Part shown: positions 1 to 10,981 of the stretch, piece by piece
Numbering within the stretch: the first letter of the stretch is position 1
Layout: each line of letters begins with the position of its first letter
Source: Aaosphaeria pasadenensis
Lineage: Eukaryota; Ascomycota; Dothideomycetes; Pleosporales
DNA length: 64,000 nucleotides
NCBI GenBank assembly: GCA_022813625.1
Contig: JAKLMB010000016.1
Coordinates: 434,001-498,000, forward strand
Direction: 5' to 3'
Position numbers and translations under genes: made by a program
Notes under the pieces: model-generated
The model's input: only the letters and a program-made list of their open reading frames with translations
The model's database searches: none
What the model was told of the DNA's origin: nothing

Positions 1-1886
1 CCTCATTCATGTATGCTCCACTACCTGGCGTCACATCCCTGATCTTCTGTATGTACGATGCGTGACGGGCGTGACTCGCAATCTGTTGAGCGGGTGAGGC
101 CTCTGGGCCATACGATCCGGTATCGTAGCTCGTAACATGCATGATGGCATTGCGAAGGGCGGGATTCACTGCGTTGTCTGCTCCAGGCCATCCTGCGACT
201 TCCTCGGTAGGCGTAAAGTCGACTGAGTGGAATGGGTAACCGCCCTCTTCGACCAAAGTGCGGAAGGAGCCAATAGTATCGTTGAACACTTTGGAATCAA
301 TGTCCTCGAGATTCTCGCGTGGGATGAGCCGCGAACCGAACCGACCTCCGCCGGCGCTCTCTCCTGGTCCTTGTGGTCGAAAGATGTACTTGGCATACGT
401 CTCATAGAACGTCGGCTCCACGGGGGTTATTTTGATGCCTGCCTCTCTCAGCTCGCGGAAGACTGGGGCGAAGAAAGCCCTCGCGTCAGCTAATTTGAAA
501 CCAGGCAGCGTGTAACGACCCGTCAGCTGTAGCGTCTGGGTCGAATTGCTTCCACCAGAACGTCCAGGGGTGAGATTATTCCAGCCATTGCCACCTACGT
601 CTGCCATTCGGGGGAGTTGGGCGAAGTAGATCTTGACAGCTCTCCAGAACAACTCCTTATCCGGTACCTGGAATGTGTTTGACGAATTTCCTACCACGGG
701 GTTCGTTTGCAGGTTGAACAGGACTTCTGATACGGGAGCCGGATCGTACGCCTTCACCAGCGCTGAAGTCACAACACCAAAGTTTCCTGGTGGTAATTAG
801 AGGTAATTTCATCCAATGCTCCAGATTTGACGTACCAGGACCACCACCACGAATCGCCCAGAACAAGTCCTTGTTCTCATCGTGGCCAGCATGGACAAAC
901 CTTCCATCTGCTGTCACGACCTCGAACGATAGCACTTGGTCAGCCATGAGGCCATATTTAGACGTAACATAACCAAAACCACCTCCTTGCATGAACCCTC
1001 CGTAGGCACCGACCGTTGATGAGCCTGGAGTTAGCATCGTCATATGGTTCGCGACCATGTGGGGGTAATGCATGTATTGCTCAAGGGCGACTCCGACTCT
1101 CGCTGCTCGTCCTCGATATCTTCCAACCGTCACAGACGGAAGATATTCGAAGTCAGTCAGGTGACGTGTCCAGATCTGAAGAGCACCTCCACCAGTACTT
1201 CGCCCGAGCCAATCGTGGCCAGTGTTCCTATTTGGCTCTTAGTAGCTTCCCAAGAGCAAGGAAATGTAAGAATACTGACTTGATGGTGATACGAAGATTG
1301 TTGTTGCGTGCAAAGTTGACTGCCTGTTGAATATGCTTGACTGTCGTTACATTCACCACGTACGCTGGATATGCAGTTATATTGCAATTGTAGATTGGCG
1401 TTGTTTCGTTCAAACCCACAGGTGGGATCGGGCATGGATTACCCAGTTGCCATGGTGCGTTTGGTACGACAGGGTCATCACCACTACGATGAGTGTCAGT
1501 GTTCAACAAATTCATAAAATAATTCGACAAAGCAAAACTCACGTATACAGAGAGCTGGACAAGCCTCGTCTAGCTTCGTTACATTTGGTAGGGTTGTAAT
1601 ACGGGCCTTGGTAGCAAGCTGCGGATGGTGGAATTCCCCTGATCAGTGCTCCTCCAAGAGTGGCGTTGAATCTATCCCACTTCGCACTCGAAGGCCAGTC
1701 CGCATCTCCAGGATACACTCGACATCTCGCTTTGCTAACAGGTTTTTTCGGATCACCAAATGCTATGTCCGAGTTGTTTCCGATGTCGGAATCCTTCAGT
1801 GTAGTGCGTTCGTAGGGGAAGTTAATTGCAGTGACATGTTGTGAAGCCAGGAGCAGCACGAAAAAGACTGAAGATAGTTGAATCAT
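1..1886 (-). CDS. Secreted FAD-linked oxidoreductase (BBE/PCMH family), 3' end off window
   Basis: Four exons are visible: 1886-1543, 1483-1280, 1227-836 and 786-1. Donors are GTGAGT, GTCAGT and GTACGT, and phases are consistent. The protein opens with a signal peptide (MIQLSSVFFVLLLASQHVTA). The FAD-binding PCMH domain has TGHDWLGRS near residue 187, whose His is the covalent FAD attachment residue in this family, then GAYGGFMQGGGFG and RGGGPGNFGVVTS. The C-terminal berberine-bridge (BBE) region ends at PGSGAYMNE, where the window stops; family members normally continue another 60-80 residues. The second, cysteinyl FAD attachment site is absent (Ser where Cys is usual), so flavin linkage is probably through His only. 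The family oxidises alcohols, sugars or secondary metabolites outside the cell or in secretory compartments; the substrate cannot be read. Left neighbours are unseen. Confidence 0.93.
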
Positions 1887-3289
1887 TGCGGGACCCTAGC
1901 TAACGCTACCAAAAAACATCCAAGTGCGCGCAAAAGAAAATTTCCGAAGTATGGCGTCTGTTTGTCTGATTTTATATGGCACCGCTCGATCTCACCGCGT
2001 AAATGCCATATATGCAAGCCGGCGACCATGATGCAGGAGACAGGCGGCGGACCTAGTGCAGCATCTATGGTAAATTGGATACGCACCATGCGGAATATTG
2101 TGCAAACATATACGAAACCATGGCGATGTCCAGAACTGGAACCAAAGGCGTCTCCATGGTACGAACGATGCAAGAGTAAGCATGCCAAGATGGTTGTCAC
2201 GGTAATACTTCGCATGGAAGCCCCCAATTATCCATACGAATCCAAGTGTAAGACGAATGTGGAGCTTCGTACCACAATTGCTATGAGTGCACTCGTGCGG
2301 GAGTTGATTAAACATGCAAGGCACAGCAGGAGGATGGAAGAGACGCGGTACGGGTAGGCCCGACAATAGGAGCCAGCATGCATGGATGATAGTGGGGAGC
2401 ATATGAGGGCGTAAGCAAGCCCTCTGGATCAGGATAATGGCATGCCATCTTTGCGCGTTTATATGCTGTAAGCAACCTTTTCACCGATCAGTACAACCTG
2501 TTACATTCGAAAATCATCAAGTAGATATTGACGATACATTGAAATGTATTAATATCATCATTCATTTATTGAAAGGTTCCTACCAAATGAGATCTATATT
2601 TCTTAACTTGCCCACGAAATAATTTTACAGGCAAAGAGGCAACTCTAGGGAAAAGATTTATTTTCATACTGATCATAATCCTACCAACGCAAATTAAACG
2701 TAGCGATCTGAAGATTTGTAATGGTTCATTGTCAAAAGAATGATTACAAGATGTAGCTGGGAATAAGGTCGCCATAAAAGTCTGGGACATTGGAGCCATT
2801 GCAAGCCGGTTAGCTCCCGTTCACCATCAGCACTAACTAATTCCTACATTGTAGCCAGGTCTGGGGGAAGACCTTATACTTTCGAATATAGCTAGGCATC
2901 CTTATCCTTAATGGCATTCCCAGAAAACAATGTGCTGCTTCATACCCACACACTCATAAACCTATCTCATTGATCACCAATCCGATATGTCACCGCAGGG
3001 CGTCTCGCGCCTACTAAAAGGAATCGAACGACAAAAGCCCACCTAAGCGTGTGTCCTATGTTTAACCGGGAATTTAACCTTAAGAATATTTTGGTATTAC
3101 TGCAACAAACCAAACCCCCAACCAAGTGTTCCCGAAAGGATTCATGCAAGCAGGCTGCAGTCAACCAAGATATGTGCCTACATAATAGGTAGTTACAGCC
3201 CGCGCATGCATAGACGCCTGCAAGATGTGGGGGTTCTACAACATAGCACGTTATTCACGGAGCCCTTTTCTATCCTCGTTCTTCATATC
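1887..3289. other. Intergenic, no gene seen
   Basis: This 1.4 kb stretch holds the promoter of the FAD oxidoreductase next to position 1886 and then moderately AT-rich sequence. I find no exon chain, tRNA or repeat that I can support. Short open frames on both strands lack codon regularity and splice context. Confidence 0.5.
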
Positions 3290-3582
3290 ACCACGTAAGC
3301 TAACGGCACTCACAATTGAAGATCTCGAAAGAGACCTCATTTTCTCGGAAGACAACCATGTCCCAGACCTTAGGTTCATGCACAATGATGTCTCGTTGTC
3401 AAACTACATCGTTGATAACGACAGAATCGTCAGCTGTCATTGACTGGGAGATAGCCGGATGCCATGGCTGGAAGACTGCAGCACCTGTTCATGTTCAGAT
3501 ACGAACTCCGATCAATCTACCTGAAGAGATGCTGAGCGACATCCTCTTCTGGAATGAGTTATGTGACGCGGAGAGCGCATAA
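3290..3582 (+). pseudogene. Relic of APH-fold (aminoglycoside phosphotransferase family) kinase
   Basis: A fragment encodes the catalytic heart of the APH kinase family. The frame to about 3430 reads DLRFMHNDVSLSNYIVDN, matching the Brenner motif HxDxxxxN. A different frame then reads VIDWEIAGCHGWKTA, the metal-binding D-W-E segment and its usual Gly-Trp-Lys tail, ending in a stop at 3580-3582. The two halves sit one base apart in frame near 3431-3435 (an apparent one-base insertion). No N-lobe and no normal start are found upstream, so the gene is both truncated and frameshifted. Family members phosphorylate small molecules or are of unknown role in fungi. A sequencing error could explain the frameshift but not the missing N-lobe. 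It lies between an oxidoreductase and a methyltransferase, in a region that looks like gene decay. Confidence 0.72.
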
Positions 3583-4875
3583 TACTTCGCCTCGCGAAAG
3601 TATCTACCAACTGTAAACATCAAATATTCTTTAACACATATATTCCATATAGTACAACATAATGCTTGCTATTTACTTTGGCAAACTTCACCCCATAAAC
3701 GTACCATATATCATCTATTTATGGCAGCACCCCACTATGAAAGGTCCCCATGATGAACAGAACGTGGCATCCCATCAATCCCCACATCCAGGACCGGGAC
3801 CTGCAGGGATATAGCTATCAGTAGCGTACGTATCTCGTACAATACACTATGCGGGTAGACGCCGGTCCGTGTTAATATAGGTTAGCCGACGACTGATCTG
3901 GGCCCGGAATGCAATGGATACGAACTGCAGCCATGCGGCGTACCGTAGATATACAGTTACAAAGCAACGTAAGAGGTGTAGCTACGTCTATATACTGTGG
4001 ACGAAAAGGAGGATAGCAATTGAATGCAGCAAACCTGCGGGGCACCTTGTGGGGCACTTTGTGCATTACCTAGGCGGGTATGATCTGCGGGATGGGCGGC
4101 AGGCGTAAGTCTTGATGCGACTTTTATACCTCATGCCTCATGCCTCATGCCTCTCTACATGTTGGGTTAATTGATACAATGTCAGGTCTGCTCTCTTATC
4201 AGAACGAAATGCTTGTTACTTCTCCTGAGATTTACAATTTTTTCGGGGAGGCTGCTGTTCAGGGAAGATCTCGCGCAGTCTATCATTTCGGACGACAACA
4301 CGAAAGTATACTAACTACACACAGTACTGCTATGAAAGAAGAAAATTACAGAGGTATTCTGCCACCGTGACGCAATGCACATTAAAACAACGGATCTGAC
4401 CACCAAACCTCGGATTTCTGGTATTGGTCTAATCGAGACACTTGTATAGGCATATGATCTATTCAGGTACCCCTTCGTTAAAGTTCGCCTACCTTCGTTG
4501 AGAAAATAATCGTCCAAACTCCACTAGTCCTACGTCAACATCACCAAACACCAGGCAAGACCACAACCCACCCACAACACCATCATCTACTAATGACAAG
4601 TGCTGATCTCTCGCCAGTATGAAGTTTTCTATAACATCGTTGCCTAATAAGAGGAGGATTTCAGGCGCACCGTTACGGGGTTACCAGGTCGCTGAATTCG
4701 GGCTATTCGGTGTATTACCAAAGTACATAAATTCGATAGGCACGAACAGTATGATCAACTTTAAACATTCAAGAAACACTCCATCGCGTAAAGAAACCTT
4801 CTTCAACCTAAAAGAAAGACTCGGAGCAAAGAAAAAGAGAAGAAGTTCAAGCATTGAGGAAAAGTGAAGAACAAT
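3583..4875. other. Intergenic upstream of the O-methyltransferase
   Basis: The stretch contains the promoter and leader of the methyltransferase and one small tandem repeat: a 7-bp unit (cctcatg) repeated three and a half times at about 4130-4153. Nothing else could be supported. Confidence 0.5.
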
Positions 4876-6255
4876 ATGGACTCCATAACGGCTCAGATTC
4901 GCGAGCTGTATGCAGCCGCCGACGAAGACCAGCAACGATCCATCCATGTCCAACTCCGCGACCTGCAGAACGACCTCTCGACGGAATGGGACATTGTATG
5001 CCGCGTAGGCAGCGGTGTAAGCAGTACTCTCCTCCTTCTCTTCACCTGACGAGACGATCACTACATCGACCACCATATATTTTCTCAATTGACCAATACA
5101 ACTGACACGAACAAACAAACAGTTCCTCCAAATGGCTCTCATCAGGATTGGCCACAACCTTCACATTTTTGAAACCCTCGCAAGCCGCCGTAAAGAAGAG
5201 GAGCCACTGACGCTGGAGCACTTTGCGAAGGAGACTGGAGCTGATCGAGGCCTGCTCGGCCATTTACTCCGCGCAACAGCCGCGTTCGGCTTCATCCACG
5301 AGGCGGGCAAAGATGCCTTCAAATCGAACCGTATGACCACTATCCTCGCAAACGAGAACGTCTCAGGGGCTATGGATCACGGGTGCGTTACTCCCCCTTC
5401 TCCCCCTATCCCCCTAAGAAAGACAAGAAACACCCAGAAGGAAACATATAAACCAACCTACTAAAACAATTCAGATTCGACCTCCACGGCCTTGTAGCCC
5501 TCCACCTCCCCACCTACCTCACCACCCACGCCTACCAGCCCATGACCTCCAACACCGACCTCCCCTTCCACCTCGCCTTCGACACGCCCCTCGCGCCCTT
5601 CGATTGGCTGCGCGCGAACCCGGAGCAGATGAAGTCGCTCGCGCACGCCATGGCCATCTCCCGCCCCTCTCAATGGTTCGACGTCTACCCTGTCGCTTCC
5701 GCCATCGGCGGCGGCGCCGCTATGACGCCGACTACCGTCGCGATGGTCGACGTGGGCGGCGGGTTCGGACACCAGGCCGTCGGCGTGCGGCGCAAGTTCC
5801 CCGAGCTGGCGGGCGCGAGGTTCGTCGTGCAGGATCTGAAGGAGACGTTGGATGGGATGGCTTCGGACGAACGGCGGCGTCTTGAAGGCGAGGAGGGCGT
5901 CGAGTTTCAGGTGCATGATTTCTTCACTGAGCAGCCGGTTCAGGGGGCGAAGATTTACTACCTGAGGCATGTCTTGCATGATTGGTCGGATGAGGAGTGC
6001 GTGCGGATACTGAAGGCGATTGTGCCGGCGATGGGGCAGGAGTCCAGGGTTGTGATTGATGAGGTGGTGTTGCCGGATGAGGGGGTCCCGTGGCAGTGTG
6101 CGTATATGGATGTCACGATGATGGCTTGTCTGGGGGGCGGGGAGAGGACGAAGTCGGAGTTTGAGGGGCTGCTGGAGAGGGCTGGGTTGAAGATTACGGA
6201 GGTGGTGAGGTATGATAGTAAGATGCTGAGTGTTGTGAGCGCGAGTCTTAAGTAG
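4876..6255 (+). CDS. SAM-dependent O-methyltransferase (COMT-like, fungal)
   Basis: Exons 4876-5016, 5123-5382 and 5475-6255 give 393 residues. The start ATG at 4876 opens MDSITAQIRELYAAAD; an in-frame GTG four codons upstream is not needed. The N-terminal dimerisation/winged-helix part (LQMALIRIGHNLHIFETL) precedes the Rossmann domain. There VDVGGGFGHQA is the SAM-binding glycine loop and FVVQDL the following acidic strand. YYLRHVLHDWSDEECVRIL holds the catalytic His of LHDW, and VVIDEVVLPDEG follows. This is the small-molecule plant-type O-methyltransferase family common in fungal secondary metabolism; the acceptor is unknown. The last exon is far GC-richer than the flanks, C-rich to about 5740 and G-rich afterwards. 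A lone tailoring enzyme near an oxidoreductase suggests, but does not prove, a reduced metabolite locus. Confidence 0.93.
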
Positions 6256-6516
6256 TGGTAGGAAGGGTTTTCTGTATATGTAGGGCTTACCTCTCCACTC
6301 GCAATTCACACCAAAATTGGCCTTTCATGTCATGGATACTAGTACTTTGATGTTTTTGTGTTCATGGAATATACAGGATAGGCTACACCGCTCCGCTCCA
6401 ATATCATTGTATAGGTTTACTTCAAGGCCCATTGGACCTTCCCATTTACTCGCCTGGGAAAATGGTCTCGAATAAGTGGACGAACACGAGCAACTTTCAT
6501 GAGTCATATTAGTCCC

Positions 6517-7980
6517 TCAGACGCTCTTCAACCTTTTCGGTGGCGACGAATGCGCTTCACAAGCCCCAACTTCCAACGTCCTCTTCTCCAACAATCTCTC
6601 CTTGACTTGGTCCTTCTGGCTCACCTCCATTGTCGAGTCTATGTTTGGTGCTTCCAATTCGGCAGGGACACTGTTCTTGTCGTTCGACTTCTTCATAACC
6701 TCCATGGCCCACACAAGCTCAAAGCCCTCTTCGGCATCATTGACCTTGATTCCCATTTCCCGCGCCATATCAATCACTTCTTGCTTTGTCTTGTCTAAAA
6801 GGCCCAAACGCTTGCATACACCCATGGCCCAGTATGTTGTTGACAAAAAGCGGTGCTGTTTGACGTCAGTGTCGCCCCAGCTCGCCTTCCAGGCTTCGAA
6901 ATCTCGGCTGAGGATTTGTAAACGTTCCTCTGTGGTCCAGGCCATAACTTCGGTCATGCATGCAAGCCAATGTGCGATATGTTCTTTCGTTCCAAGAAGT
7001 CGAAATCGCGCGGGCATAGCGTACTGTTCGGCTTTGGAACATAGCTCTTGTTTTTCAAAAGCCATATATTCTTGGAACTTTAGTCCCTCGCAGTGGCCTA
7101 GGATACGATCAAAGAGAGAAGTGGTTTCGTCGTATCCGGAATCCAACTTCGCGGTGCTTGTATATGGTGTTGTCTCTAAAACCATGGTCTCTTCAGTGTC
7201 ATTCGAAGCCCTTTCATGTTCACTTTCCTCGCTTCGGGGTACGGCCGCCGTACTGGTCTTTTCGTCCACAAAATGAACACGCCGACCAGTCGGAGAAGTC
7301 TGAATCTCCTCCTCAATATGATCCCTCTTCCTTTGATCGCCTCGCGTATCGCGCGCCAACCGATCAGGCCGTCCGAGAGGAATGAGGTTCGACGCCGTAG
7401 CTTTGCGCTTAACCCCATTTTCCCCTCCTCTTCCTACGTCCTCAGTATACCACCTTTTCAGCTCCGTCGACGACACATGTTTCTTTCCACGCCTGTGGCC
7501 CTTCCTTGGCGCCTCACCGATTCTATCCCTGGTGCTGCTGTCACTTTGCTTGCGAGGCCGCCCAACAAAGTGGCGGTCCTGTCGATCACTCGGGGCCATC
7601 TCTTGGGACGTTGAGCCCTCACTCAGCAGTGCGAGTCTCGAGCTATGGACGTTGCCTTGGTGACTTCGATCAGCCCGCCCAGAAACCGGCTGGCTGGATG
7701 TGTGCGACTTTGTACCATCGTGCGGCGAGTAACTTTCCATCTCAGATGAGGCAGTCACTGAATATGCTGACCGTTCATCTTCTCGTCGCGGCGGCATTTG
7801 AGAAACCCGCTCAGTGCTACGCTCGAAATGTTGTACATTCACATGGCGATCATCGCTCATGGTTGTCGAGGTGCCATCATCGCGAGAGGTCCGTCCCAGA
7901 CGTCTCGCGTTGCCGAGTGGGATCAAGTTCGCCGCGGAGGCTTTGGGGCCTGTCCCTCGATTTCCACTTCTCTTTGTCAT
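6517..7980 (-). CDS. Unknown basic protein with duplicated NLIPLG motif
   Basis: One uninterrupted exon encodes 487 residues from ATG at 7980 (MTKRSGNRGTG). The frame is open 89 codons further upstream to about 8247, but that part is low in coding character and is probably leader. The N-terminal half is disordered, rich in S, R, D and E. A motif is repeated at about residues 13-29 and 193-209: basic/Ala run, NLIPLG, then R-L-x-R. Between and after them are GRPRK (about 140-144, an AT-hook-like core) and RRVHF (about 233-237, matching the RVxF docking consensus for protein phosphatase 1). The C-terminal 200 residues look folded and helical (W, L and K/E rich). I do not recognise a family. A chromatin or nuclear role is only an inference from the basic motifs. 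Confidence 0.75.
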   Translation of the reverse strand: MTKRSGNRGTGPKASAANLIPLGNARRLGRTSRDDGTSTTMSDDRHVNVQHFERSTERVSQMPPRREDERSAYSVTASSEMESYSPHDGTKSHTSSQPVSGRADRSHQGNVHSSRLALLSEGSTSQEMAPSDRQDRHFVGRPRKQSDSSTRDRIGEAPRKGHRRGKKHVSSTELKRWYTEDVGRGGENGVKRKATASNLIPLGRPDRLARDTRGDQRKRDHIEEEIQTSPTGRRVHFVDEKTSTAAVPRSEESEHERASNDTEETMVLETTPYTSTAKLDSGYDETTSLFDRILGHCEGLKFQEYMAFEKQELCSKAEQYAMPARFRLLGTKEHIAHWLACMTEVMAWTTEERLQILSRDFEAWKASWGDTDVKQHRFLSTTYWAMGVCKRLGLLDKTKQEVIDMAREMGIKVNDAEEGFELVWAMEVMKKSNDKNSVPAELEAPNIDSTMEVSQKDQVKERLLEKRTLEVGACEAHSSPPKRLKSV

Positions 7981-8634
7981 GGCGAAGCCTAATCTGTGAA
8001 TCGTTGCGCCCTTTAAGACGTCTCGTCCGATGAAAATAGGCCCCTGCTTGTTGTGAAGAGGATTGTGGAGGGTGGTGAAGTTGCTATGGAAGTGAGGCCA
8101 TAAATAAACACAAGACGTTGTTGTTAGGTAGAGCAAAATATTCCCTGTGGAGGTGAAGGACTGCGTCAATGCACCTTCTGCGTGAAGACAAAGAGGAAAG
8201 CAACTCCACGGACGTTGCCTAGAGTCCTGGAAATAGAAAATGGACACGATGAATCACAATCTCAACCAATCAAATACCAAACAATCAGTGCATGAGTACT
8301 ATCATCTCCCATTCACTAAGTGATGCTATGTAGGTGGCATACCAAAAAAGCAAAGGAAAAAGTCGAATGAACTTGAACCACCAAACCATACCGAAGCGTA
8401 GAACCAAGGAAATTCTTCCCTTGCCCACTCATGAAAACTCCTACCAAAGGGGAATAAAGTTTTTAAGCTAGAGTTACAATTGCCCATCCCGGGGCGTCCA
8501 GTCCACCCTGTTTAATTAAAGCTACTGATATTTAGGTTCTTGCGTCGTAAGTCGTCATACATCAAGAGCGAGGCTAGGGTTGCCCCGTGTGCGACTGCCT
8601 TCACACTGTTTGAATATGATGTTGCTTTCTTCAT
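7981..8634. other. Intergenic: leader/promoter of the NLIPLG gene and 3' flank of the Ish1 gene
   Basis: No gene is supported. The left third could be 5' leader of the gene ending at 7980 because its frame stays open there. The right part is ordinary AT-rich 3' flank of the Ish1-domain gene. Confidence 0.45.
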
Positions 8635-9967
8635 CTACAACTCCTCCTTGACGCGGTCTTGGGCCTTCTTGGCGCTCTCTGCGGCGGCATCGTAACCCTT
8701 CTGGGCCGACTTGGAGGCAGCGGACGCAGCACTGGAGGCAGAAGCGGATACGGAAGCGGCGCTCTTGGAGATGGAAGCACTGGCGATGCTGGCGCTAGCC
8801 TCGTAGCCGGTCGCGATGCCGAGCTGAGCCTTGACCCAGTCGGTGTATCCAGCGAAGACGTTGGTAGCCTGGGCGTACTGTGCGTTGGCGCTGGAGGTAG
8901 CAGCACCGTAGGCCTTGGAGGCGGAGGCGGAAACGTTATCACCATAGAGCTGAGCGCGGTGCTTGCGGGCGAGGGCAAGGAGCTCATTGCGCTTGGAGCC
9001 TTGGGGAACCTTGATGCCGTTCTTGTCGGCCCACTCCTTGATCTGGCTGTCGGACCAAGAGTCGAGGAGAGCATCGCTGAGGCTCTGCTGAGCGGAGGCG
9101 GCCGAGGAAGAGGCTGAAGCGTAAGCGCTCTGCAAGTTCAGGCTGGCTAGGCGAGAGTTGCGGCGGATGTTGGCAATCAAAGCATCGCGGCTTGAGGGTT
9201 GGGGAACGGGGTAACCACGCTCATCAAACCAGGACTTGAGGTCAGAGTCAGACCAGGAAGCGTAGAGCCAGTCACCGGGATAGGCGGCAGTCTCCGAGAT
9301 CTTGTTGGCGGCGGTCTGGTAGTTCTCACGGACAACCTTGAGAAGGCTGTCGCGCTGGCGGGGTTGAGGAACGGGGATTCCGTGCTTGTCAGCGAAGGCC
9401 TTGAGCTGGGAGTCGGTCCAGCTACGCTTCGTTAGTATTTGGATTGCAGCTGCAGTGATGTACATGTACGATTGACGTACCTGTCAAAGATCCAGTCCTT
9501 GACGCTGGAGTAGGCAGTGTTGGCAGAGTCCTCAGTCTCTTCCCAGATTGCTTGAACCTGTTGAGCGAGGCTCTGTGCGTTCTTCTCGGTGCCCTTCTTT
9601 GCCTGTTGGCCCTTGAGGGTCAAGTAGTTCTGAAGAGTCTGAGCATCCCAGCTGTTGTAGGGAGTAACGATCTTGTCGTTCCAGTTGTCCTTGACAAGGT
9701 TCTCGAGATCCTTGCGGTCTGAAGGAGTGGGGTGAGGGATGTTGTAGTCGTTCAACCACCGCTCAAGCTCCGTCTCGTGCCACTTGTTGTACACTGGAAA
9801 CCCAGTCGTTAGACCTGCCATATACACGACCAGGTGAATGGGGAAAGGATGAACATAGGAAAACAAGTGCTCGTACAAAACGCACCAGGTTTGCCGAACC
9901 AACTGCTGGCAACAGCGCCTTGTGCGGCGAGGGCCACCGTAAAGGCGGAGCTGAGGGAGAACTTCAT
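8635..9967 (-). CDS. Ish1-domain stress-responsive protein, signal peptide plus repeats
   Basis: Exons 9967-9886, 9793-9481 and 9421-8635 give 393 residues. The start is followed by a clear signal peptide (MKFSLSSAFTVALAAQG). The mature part is a series of Ish1-type helical repeats, each with W-x-x-x-x-L-x-x-W and a P-x-P-x-x-x-x-R-D core. Units begin at YNKWHETELERWL, SWTDSQLKAFADKHG, SWSDSDLKSWFDERG and SWSDSQIKEWADKNG, with a weaker unit (YNSWDAQTLQNYL) after the first. The tail is Ala/Ser-rich (about 120 residues) and ends KKAQDRVKEEL. The family includes S. pombe Ish1 (nuclear envelope, stress-induced) and S. cerevisiae Msc1. Entry into the ER/nuclear-envelope lumen fits the signal peptide; no membrane segment is seen. 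Confidence 0.92.
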
Positions 9968-10981
9968 GCTGAGTGTTTGATAGAGTTACCTCTTTGGGTA
10001 AGAAGTAGAGGAGGGGGTATATGGAATAGACGAGAGAGAGGAGAAGGTTGAATATTGAGAAGCTTAATGAAGAGAGAGGAATGCAGGTTTTATTAAGGAA
10101 GAGTGTAAGAGAGTGAGAGTGAGGGAAGACAAGGGAAAGAAGTGGAGAGGCGAAGACAAATGGGAAATCAGACGTGACGTAGTTACAACGTTTTTGACCA
10201 CAAACATGCCCACGCACGTACCTCATACATTTCACACACGCAATTCTTCGTACTACGGGACGGTATACAGTACATGACCTAACCGCAACCATAAACCAAA
10301 CAACAATCAAGCTGATGCCTACACAAGGGCTGGAGCAAGGGTGGAGAATTCACGGCGACTCGTCCTGGCCATTGTTTTGATCGTAACACTGTTACTCTCC
10401 TACTTCAGACGGGGGACTTTGCTTCTCTCTGATGCCTTACTCGTAATAGCGGGGTTCCCAATGATGCGAATTGTCAGAATCTCCCATCATCGTCCCTCAT
10501 GGCCATCGCGATCGTTGACTTTGCGGGGGAATCGCCCGCTAAAGCCGCTGACATCATATTCCCGCATAAAACAAAAAACATCAAGAATCTTCACATGCTA
10601 CCACCCTATCCATCTCTATGCTAACAGATATTATTTTTCGCTTTTAATCATGACTGTTCGCTTTTCTCCAGCTTCTCGTGGAAATTATTAGGCCGGCCGG
10701 TGGGAAGCTTTGAATGCATGAATGCATGATGCCATCGTAACCAGGTGGAAGCAAGTGGGAGTAAACAAACACCAATCATCGCGTCAGTGCATCATGCATA
10801 CCAGGTACACAATTGTATCATTTGCACAACAACAATGGTTCGTTCGTGTTGCGTTCTATAGTCAATTCTTCCTTGCCGCAACGATAGTAAATAAATACAA
10901 GTAATAAATACATTTAAATTCTGAAATGCACGAATAAACGCCGGTATTGCACAGAACTATCCATATTCATTTTCCCTTCCT
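9968..10981. other. Intergenic, promoter of the Ish1 gene
   Basis: This 1 kb stretch is the 5' region of the Ish1-domain gene. A purine-rich leader lies at about 10000-10150. Open frames reading through it lack support because they continue past the signal-peptide start without splice logic. No RNA gene is recognised. Confidence 0.45.

Noticed and set aside
3010..3050. tRNA T-loop-like string (GTTCGATTCC on the minus strand)
   Set aside because: The flanking bases cannot form the T stem, and no acceptor or anticodon arms are found.
4130..4153. Tandem heptamer repeat as a possible CRISPR-like or regulatory array
   Set aside because: Only three and a half uninterrupted 7-bp units without spacers; an ordinary microsatellite.
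5461..6309. Long open frame (282 codons) antisense to the O-methyltransferase
   Set aside because: It mirrors the GC-rich methyltransferase exon, and its Arg/His/Pro-rich product has no domain sense.
9432..10310. Long minus-strand frame extending the Ish1 gene upstream
   Set aside because: It reads through two introns and the leader; the signal-peptide start at 9967 with canonical splice sites gives a coherent protein.
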